Of a DNA stretch of 64,000 nt, positions 58,931-64,000 are shown one piece after another. Position 1 is the stretch's first letter. The number at the start of each line of letters is the position of its first letter. A program made the position numbers and the translations under genes. This DNA is from Vibrio rhodolitus (lineage in GTDB: Bacteria > Pseudomonadota > Gammaproteobacteria > Enterobacterales > Vibrionaceae), in assembly GCF_003350325.1 (NCBI RefSeq), contig NZ_QLYZ01000021.1:17930-81929 (forward strand), read 5' to 3'. Under the pieces are notes generated by a model. It searched no databases. It had not been told where the DNA came from and saw nothing but the letters and a program-made list of their open reading frames with translations.

Positions 58931-60799
58931 ATGTCTTTAAATAAGAAAGAGTCTTCAGCCAATGGAGAGCTCTCGCAAGCAAATACACCAGAATTACCAT
59001 CAATCGCTAGCCCTCTTAATGATCAGCAATTAGGTCAGTTACAGCAAACGGTATCAAGTTTGTCTTCTCAGCAACTGGCGTGGGTGAGTGGTTACTTCTG
59101 GGGATTAGCCCAAAATCAACCTGCTGCGGCAGCAGCGCCAATTAGCCAAGCGGCAGCCGTGGTGGCAGCAAAGCCTGCAGGCAAGTTAACCATTATCTTT
59201 GCCTCACAAACAGGTAACGCCAAAGGTGTCGCAGAAGAGCTAGAGCAAGAAGCGAAAGCGCAAGGTATCGCAGCCGAGCTATTTGACGCTAGTGACTACA
59301 AAGGTAAGAACCTAGCCAAAGAAACCCACGTGATTGTCGTGGCTTCCACCAATGGTGAAGGGGAAGCGCCGGATAATGCCATAGAACTGCATGAATTTTT
59401 GCAATCAAAGAAAGCACCGAAGCTCAACAACCTAAAGTACGGTGTGATTGGTCTGGGTGATTCTAGTTATGAGTTCTTTTGCCAAACCGGTAAAGATTTT
59501 GATGCTTACCTAGCAAAACTTGGCGCGACTCCTTTTATTGATCGTATTGATTGTGATGTGGATTACGAAGCACCAGCCAAAGAATGGCGTGCTAAAGCGC
59601 TCGATACTGTGAAAGATGATCTCTCATCAGGCGCTGAGGCGGAAGTTGTGCAATTGCCAGTAGGGCAGGCTGCTACTGGTCATGCGCAATACAACAAACA
59701 GAATCCTTACACCGCAACGTTACTGACGAGTCAGAAAATTACCGGGCGAGATTCAGGTAAGGATGTTCGCCATATTGAGATTGATCTTGATGGCTCAGGC
59801 ATTACTTATCAACCAGGCGATGCATTGGGTGTGTGGTATCAAAACAGCTCTGAACTTGCCAATGCTATTTTAGCCAAAGTAGGGCTGTCTGGCGTTGAAA
59901 GTGTCGATGTCGACGGAGACAGTCTTTCTATTCACAGTGCGTTGGTGGCGAAATATGAAATTACTGCTGCCAATCCGCAGCTAGTAACTAAGTTCGCGGA
60001 ACTGTCAGGCAGCAAAAAACTGCAAAAGCTGGTGGAAGATAAAGATAAGCTGCGCGAGTACGCGGGCAATACTCAAATTATCGATGTATTGGCTGAGAAG
60101 AAAACCAAGTTGAGCGCGCAAGAGTTGGTTGGTTTACTGCGCCGTTTGACGCCACGTCTTTATTCGATTGCTTCGGCGCAATCTGAAGTGGAAGACGAAG
60201 TTCATTTAACCGTTGGTGTGGTCGAATATCAGCAAGGTGAAGAGCTCCGCTTTGGCGGCGCATCGAGTTACCTCTCACACCGTTTAGAAGAGGGTGGGGA
60301 AGTGAAGGTGTTTATTGAAAACAACAATAACTTCAAACTTCCTCAAGATGATAATACGCCAGTGATCATGATTGGACCTGGGACTGGTATTGCACCTTTC
60401 CGCAGCTTTATTCAGGAGCGCGACAACCGTGATGCAGAAGGTAAGAACTGGTTATTCTTTGGCGATCGTACCTTTACTCAAGACTTTCTCTATCAGGTGG
60501 AGTGGCAGAAATATCTGAAATCAGGATTGCTCACTCAGCTGGATGTTGCCTTTAGTCGTGACCAACAAGAGAAAGTGTATGTTCAGCATCGCATTCTAGA
60601 AAACGGTGCTCAAGTATGGCAGTGGATTGAAGAAGGCGCTTATCTATATGTGTGTGGTGATGCGACTCGCATGGCGAAAGATGTCCATGAAGCATTGGTT
60701 TCTGTCGCACAAGAGCACGGCAAACTAAGCAAAGAACAAGCAGAAGAGTTTATTAATAATCTGCGTAAGGAAAAACGTTACCAAAGGGATGTGTACTAA
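58931..60799 (+). CDS. cysJ: Sulfite reductase flavoprotein alpha subunit (CysJ)
   Basis: A 622-residue NADPH diflavin reductase that supplies electrons to CysI. A flavodoxin domain (FASQTGNAKGVAEELEQEA near 90-110, STNGEGEAPDN) is followed by the FAD domain (RLYSIASAQSEVEDE, PGTGIAPFRSF) and the NADP domain ending with VYCGDATRMAKDVHEAL-like YVCGDATRMAKDVHE and the terminal RYQRDVY. It overlaps cysI by one base. Confidence 0.97.
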   Translation: MSLNKKESSANGELSQANTPELPSIASPLNDQQLGQLQQTVSSLSSQQLAWVSGYFWGLAQNQPAAAAAPISQAAAVVAAKPAGKLTIIFASQTGNAKGVAEELEQEAKAQGIAAELFDASDYKGKNLAKETHVIVVASTNGEGEAPDNAIELHEFLQSKKAPKLNNLKYGVIGLGDSSYEFFCQTGKDFDAYLAKLGATPFIDRIDCDVDYEAPAKEWRAKALDTVKDDLSSGAEAEVVQLPVGQAATGHAQYNKQNPYTATLLTSQKITGRDSGKDVRHIEIDLDGSGITYQPGDALGVWYQNSSELANAILAKVGLSGVESVDVDGDSLSIHSALVAKYEITAANPQLVTKFAELSGSKKLQKLVEDKDKLREYAGNTQIIDVLAEKKTKLSAQELVGLLRRLTPRLYSIASAQSEVEDEVHLTVGVVEYQQGEELRFGGASSYLSHRLEEGGEVKVFIENNNNFKLPQDDNTPVIMIGPGTGIAPFRSFIQERDNRDAEGKNWLFFGDRTFTQDFLYQVEWQKYLKSGLLTQLDVAFSRDQQEKVYVQHRILENGAQVWQWIEEGAYLYVCGDATRMAKDVHEALVSVAQEHGKLSKEQAEEFINNLRKEKRYQRDVY

Positions 60800-62523
60800 T
60801 GAGCAAAGAACAACAACAAGTACTTGGTGAAGTATTAGGTCCTTATGCTGACAATGAACGCTTAAAGCGCGAAAGTAATTTTCTTCGCGGTACTATAGAG
60901 CAAGATCTGCAAGACCGTATTACGGGTGGGTTTACCGCGGATAACTTTCAACTGATCCGTTTCCACGGTATGTATCAGCAAGATGACCGCGACATTCGTA
61001 ATGAACGTGCGAAGCAGAAACTCGAACCTCTGCACAATGTCATGCTGCGTGCACGTATGCCGGGCGGCATTATTACGCCAAAGCAGTGGTTAGCCATCGA
61101 TAAGTTTGCCAGTGAACATTCGTTGTATGGCAGTATTCGTTTAACCACGCGTCAGACCTTTCAGTTCCATGGTGTTCTAAAGCCAAATATTAAGCTGATG
61201 CACCAAACACTAAATAGTATTGGTATCGACTCTATCGCCACCGCAGGAGATGTGAACCGAAACGTACTTTGTACCACCAATCCGGTGGAGTCAGAACTTC
61301 ATCAAGAAGCCTACGAATGGGCGAAAAAGATCAGTGAACATCTGCTGCCAAAAACCAAAGCGTATGCCGAGATTTGGTTAGATGGCGAGAAAGTAGAAAC
61401 CACTGAAGATGATGAGCCGATTCTCGGTAAACACTATTTACCGCGCAAGTTCAAAACGACGGTTGTGATCCCGCCACAAAATGATGTTGATGTGCATGCC
61501 AATGACCTGAACTTTGTTGCCATTGCTGAAAATGGCAAATTGGTTGGCTTTAACGTGCTGGTGGGCGGTGGTTTGGCGATGACCCACGGTGATACCTCGA
61601 CTTATGCGCGTCGCGCTGATGACTTTGGTTTTGTACCACTGGATAAAACCTTAGATGTTGCAGCTGCTGTGGTCACGACGCAACGTGATTGGGGTAACCG
61701 TTCGAATCGTAAAAATGCCAAGACCAAATATACGCTTGATCGTGTCGGTATTGAGGTGTTCAAAGCTGAAGTAGAAAAGCGTGCAGAAGTGACGTTTGCC
61801 GCCAGTCGTCCTTATGAGTTCACTGAACGAGGGGATCGCATTGGCTGGGTAGAAGGTATTGACGGCAAGCACCATCTTGCACTGTTTATTGAAAATGGTC
61901 GCTTACTTGATTTCCCAGGTAAGCCTCTTAAAACGGGGATGGCTGAAATCGCGAAGATTCACAAAGGTGACTTCCGTATGACAGCCAACCAAAACTTAAT
62001 CGTCGCGGGCGTTGCTAAGTCCAACAAAGCGAAGATTGAGAAAATTGCACGAGCACACGGTTTGATGGATGACGAGGTCAGTGAGCAACGCAAAAATTCA
62101 ATGGCGTGTGTGGCATTCCCGACTTGTCCATTAGCGATGGCTGAAGCCGAACGTTTTCTACCGCAATTTGTTACCGATGTGGAAGGTATTCTTGAGAAAC
62201 ACGGTTTACCGAAAGAAGACAGCATTATCTTACGTGTTACCGGCTGTCCAAATGGCTGTGGGCGAGCGATGCTGGCTGAGATTGGCTTAGTGGGTAAAGC
62301 TCCAGGTCGTTATAACCTGCATCTAGGTGGCAACAAAGGTGGTACGCGTATTCCGAAGATGTATAAAGAGAACATTACCGATAAACAGATCCTAGAAGAA
62401 ATTGATCTGCTGGTGGGACGCTGGGCTAAAGAGCGTAATAAAGGAGAGTGCTTTGGTGATTTCGCAATTCGCGCCGGGATCATTGAAGAGGTATTCGTAT
62501 CAAAGAGGGATTTGCATGCTTAA
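60799..62523 (+). CDS. cysI: Sulfite reductase hemoprotein beta subunit (CysI)
   Basis: The 574-residue siroheme and [4Fe-4S] enzyme that reduces sulfite to sulfide with six electrons. Both halves carry conserved motifs; the cluster ligands are in CVAFPTCPLAMAE and TGCPNGCGRAML. It starts in the cysJ stop and its last eight bases overlap cysH. Confidence 0.97.
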   Translation: MSKEQQQVLGEVLGPYADNERLKRESNFLRGTIEQDLQDRITGGFTADNFQLIRFHGMYQQDDRDIRNERAKQKLEPLHNVMLRARMPGGIITPKQWLAIDKFASEHSLYGSIRLTTRQTFQFHGVLKPNIKLMHQTLNSIGIDSIATAGDVNRNVLCTTNPVESELHQEAYEWAKKISEHLLPKTKAYAEIWLDGEKVETTEDDEPILGKHYLPRKFKTTVVIPPQNDVDVHANDLNFVAIAENGKLVGFNVLVGGGLAMTHGDTSTYARRADDFGFVPLDKTLDVAAAVVTTQRDWGNRSNRKNAKTKYTLDRVGIEVFKAEVEKRAEVTFAASRPYEFTERGDRIGWVEGIDGKHHLALFIENGRLLDFPGKPLKTGMAEIAKIHKGDFRMTANQNLIVAGVAKSNKAKIEKIARAHGLMDDEVSEQRKNSMACVAFPTCPLAMAEAERFLPQFVTDVEGILEKHGLPKEDSIILRVTGCPNGCGRAMLAEIGLVGKAPGRYNLHLGGNKGGTRIPKMYKENITDKQILEEIDLLVGRWAKERNKGECFGDFAIRAGIIEEVFVSKRDLHA

Positions 62524-63292
62524 TTCAACCGCGAGTTCACTTGAGTTAAAACAACTACTCACGTTGACTAAAACAGAGCAGATTCTGCAACTGGGTATGA
62601 TCAATGCCGAGCTAGAACAAATGACAGCACTGCAACGAGTGACTTGGGCGGTGGACAATCTCACAGGTGAGTTTGCGGTTTCTTCAAGCTTTGGCGTTCA
62701 GGCGGCAGTGATGCTGCATCTCGTTACTCGAGTAAAACCGGATATTCCAGTGATACTGACGGATACCGGTTATCTGTTTCCAGAGACTTATCAGTTTATT
62801 GAGGAGTTAACTCAGCAACTTGGTTTGAATCTGAAAGTTTACCGCGCGCAACAAAGTCCAGTGTGGCAGGAAGCGGTGCATGGTAAGTTGTGGGAGCAAG
62901 GTGTTGAAGGCATCGAGAAATACAACAAGCTAAATAAAGTAGAGCCAATGCGCCGAGCTTTAGATGAGCTAGAAGTCGGAACTTGGTTCTCGGGTCTTCG
63001 TCGTGAGCAGTCGCAATCTCGAGCTAACCTACCGATTCTTTCGATTCAAAATGGTGTATTTAAGTTTTTACCCGTCATCGACTGGAGTAATAAAGATGTG
63101 CACTATTATTTAGAAGATCATGGTTTGCCTTATCACCCTTTAAGAGAAGAAGGCTATCTTTCCGTCGGTGATACACATACGACGAGAAAGTGGGAACCAG
63201 GAATGAAAGAAGAAGAAACTCGATTCTTCGGTTTGAAACGTGAATGTGGGCTTCATGAAGAGGATGGAGAAGAGCACGGTTCGGGAATTTAG
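62516..63292 (+). CDS. cysH: Phosphoadenylylsulfate (PAPS) reductase CysH
   Basis: A 258-residue thioredoxin-dependent reductase that turns PAPS into sulfite. PP-loop-type SSSFGVQAAVMLHL and the C-terminal active-site motif ECGLHEEDGEEHGSGI are present; the two Cys pairs of APS reductases (CCxxRK) are absent, so it is a PAPS enzyme, matching cysC upstream. The ATG at 62516 overlaps cysI and has AGAGGGA upstream. Confidence 0.96.
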   Translation: MLNSTASSLELKQLLTLTKTEQILQLGMINAELEQMTALQRVTWAVDNLTGEFAVSSSFGVQAAVMLHLVTRVKPDIPVILTDTGYLFPETYQFIEELTQQLGLNLKVYRAQQSPVWQEAVHGKLWEQGVEGIEKYNKLNKVEPMRRALDELEVGTWFSGLRREQSQSRANLPILSIQNGVFKFLPVIDWSNKDVHYYLEDHGLPYHPLREEGYLSVGDTHTTRKWEPGMKEEETRFFGLKRECGLHEEDGEEHGSGI

Positions 63293-63308
63293 TTCGACAT
63301 ATAAAGAA

Positions 63309-63333
63309 AAGGCTGCGTAACGCAGCCTTTTTT
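63309..63333 (+). terminator. cysJIH terminator
   Basis: AAGGCTGCG-TAA-CGCAGCC with a T-run of six after it, 17 bases past cysH. Confidence 0.94.
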
Positions 63334-63353
63334 ATGCTTAAAAAATCACCACG

Positions 63354-63374
63354 TGTGGATAACTTTGTGGATGA
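63354..63374. promoter_or_regulatory. Two DnaA boxes upstream of the rRNA operon
   Basis: TGTGGATAA at 63354-63362 is a perfect DnaA box on the minus strand (TTATCCACA), and TGTGGATGA at 63366-63374 matches at 8 of 9. They lie 12 bases apart in the same orientation between the cysH terminator and the first rRNA promoter. Confidence 0.6.
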
Positions 63375-63442
63375 ACTGTTGGCTTGCTTGGGGTAAAAAT
63401 AAACAAATAAGGCTTTGAACGAAAAAGACACACATAAGCGCT

Positions 63443-63463
63443 ATTTTTGCAATTTTTGCAAAA
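63443..63463 (+). promoter_or_regulatory. A/T-rich UP-type element before rRNA P1
   Basis: A TTTTTGCAA word occurs twice (63444-63452, 63453-63461) next to the -35 of P1, in the position of an UP element that binds the alpha subunit C-terminal domain. Confidence 0.5.
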
Positions 63464-63469
63464 TAACGC

Positions 63470-63497
63470 TTGCCAATGTGACGCCGATCTCTATAAT
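63470..63497 (+). promoter_or_regulatory. rRNA operon promoter P1
   Basis: TTGCCA and TATAAT with a 16-base spacer, then GCACCCC, a GC-rich discriminator as in stringent rRNA promoters. Confidence 0.85.
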
Positions 63498-63586
63498 GCA
63501 CCCCTGTCGACGAGGCAAGGCTCCATAAGGAGTTAAGCGCAGTCGATAAGGTCAAAAAGAATAACGAAATGATTTAAAGAAAGTGG

Positions 63587-63614
63587 TTGACACTGAAAAT
63601 TATCTCGCTAGAAT
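63587..63614 (+). promoter_or_regulatory. rRNA operon promoter P2
   Basis: TTGACA and TAGAAT with a 16-base spacer, followed by GGCCGCC. The start point would be near 63621, about 215 bases before 16S. Confidence 0.88.
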
Positions 63615-63654
63615 GGCCGCCTCTTCCGAAGTGATTTAGCTCACAAAGAAGAGT

Positions 63655-63667
63655 AGCTCTTTAAAAA
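63655..63667 (+). promoter_or_regulatory. rRNA leader boxA antitermination site
   Basis: AGCTCTTTAAAAA matches boxA (TGCTCTTTAACAA) at 11 of 13 positions, in the leader between P2 and 16S. NusB/NusE (S10, encoded in this window) bind it. Confidence 0.8.
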
Positions 63668-63835
63668 TAAGAACCTATCAATCTGTGTGGGCACTCGTTG
63701 ATGATAATCCAAATTAGAAGCTTAGGCTTCAAATTAGATTTCAATGAAACGAAGTGACCATTGCTAGAAATAGCAGCACAGTCAATTCAAACATTACTAT
63801 GTAATGTTCAGTATTCATTGAGTCACCAAAATCTT

Positions 63836-64000
63836 AAATTGAAGAGTTTGATCATGGCTCAGATTGAACGCTGGCGGCAGGCCTAACACATGCAAGTCGA
63901 GCGGCAGCGACAACATTGAACCTTCGGGGGATTTGTTGGGCGGCGAGCGGCGGACGGGTGAGTAATGCCTAGGAAATTGCCCTGATGTGGGGGATAACCA
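63836..64000 (+). rRNA. rrs: 16S ribosomal RNA, 5' end only
   Basis: The sequence from 63836 begins AAATTGAAGAGTTTGATCAT, the start of bacterial 16S rRNA, and continues with the Vibrio-type GGCGGACGGGTGAGTAATGC region. It runs off the window, so only the first 165 bases are seen. Confidence 0.98.

Noticed and set aside
63354..63374. Replication origin
   Set aside because: Only two DnaA boxes, no AT-rich unwinding element or gidA/mnmG-dnaA-type neighbours; not an oriC.

Overview
The window is a piece of a Vibrio (Vibrionaceae, Gammaproteobacteria) main chromosome. This rests on the motX gene, a CRP almost identical to that of E. coli, the S10-spc-alpha ribosomal protein cluster, the first 165 bases of a Vibrio-like 16S rRNA at the right edge, and the argD-crp-yhe-kef-slyD gene order shared with enterobacteria. 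The species cannot be named from this sequence alone. No prophage, insertion sequence, CRISPR array or tRNA was seen.

Layout: (1) 0.5-5.3 kb, arginine/ornithine catabolism: argD (astC-type), astA, astD and a DUF1338 gene, preceded by a G-poor pyrimidine tract, a candidate ArgR box and a promoter. (2) 5.5-14.5 kb, the conserved block crp, prkB, yheU, yheT, a TIGR02444-like gene and yheS (minus strand), then kefG, kefB, yheV and slyD (plus strand). (3) 14.6-20.9 kb, an accessory sugar locus: an AlsE-like epimerase and rpiB, divergent from a sucrose-type PTS EIIBC, a GH32 hydrolase and an RpiR-family regulator, followed by an isoaspartyl peptidase/asparaginase gene. (4) 21-28.2 kb, purA, motX (with a near-perfect sigma-28 promoter), a periplasmic amidohydrolase, rnr and rlmB. 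(5) 28.5-42.5 kb, the S10, spc and alpha ribosomal operons with secY, rpmJ and rpoA. (6) 42.6-48.8 kb, a DUF2780 lipoprotein-like small secreted protein, fklB, an OapA/LysM protein, an EamA transporter, an ElaA-type acetyltransferase, a short Crp-like regulator and a periplasmic CpdB nucleotidase. (7) 49-63.3 kb, sulfate assimilation in two blocks (uroporphyrinogen methyltransferase-cysD-cysN-permease-cysC, and cysJ-cysI-cysH), separated by cheX, zur, dusA, pspG, an outer-membrane protein and an orphan small gene. (8) 63.3-64 kb, the promoter region and start of an rRNA operon.

How it works together: ArgD/AstA/AstD supply three of the five AST pathway steps. CysDN/CysC make PAPS, CysH reduces it to sulfite, and CysJI reduces sulfite to sulfide using siroheme, whose precursor is made by the methyltransferase at the head of the first cys block. 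The permease is a plausible sulfate importer. The sugar locus is the part that looks least routine: an allulose-6-phosphate-type epimerase and RpiB sit with a sucrose-type transporter and a complete GH32 active site under an RpiR regulator, without a visible fructokinase or LacI-type ScrR.

Other points for a second look are: three spaced copies of a GGTTAC-ATGATC motif after cysC; a terminator-like hairpin immediately before the start codon of the Crp-like gene; a 9-bp inverted repeat that holds both candidate start codons of the methyltransferase gene; REP-like tandem repeats in two intergenic regions; and DnaA boxes just upstream of the rRNA promoters.
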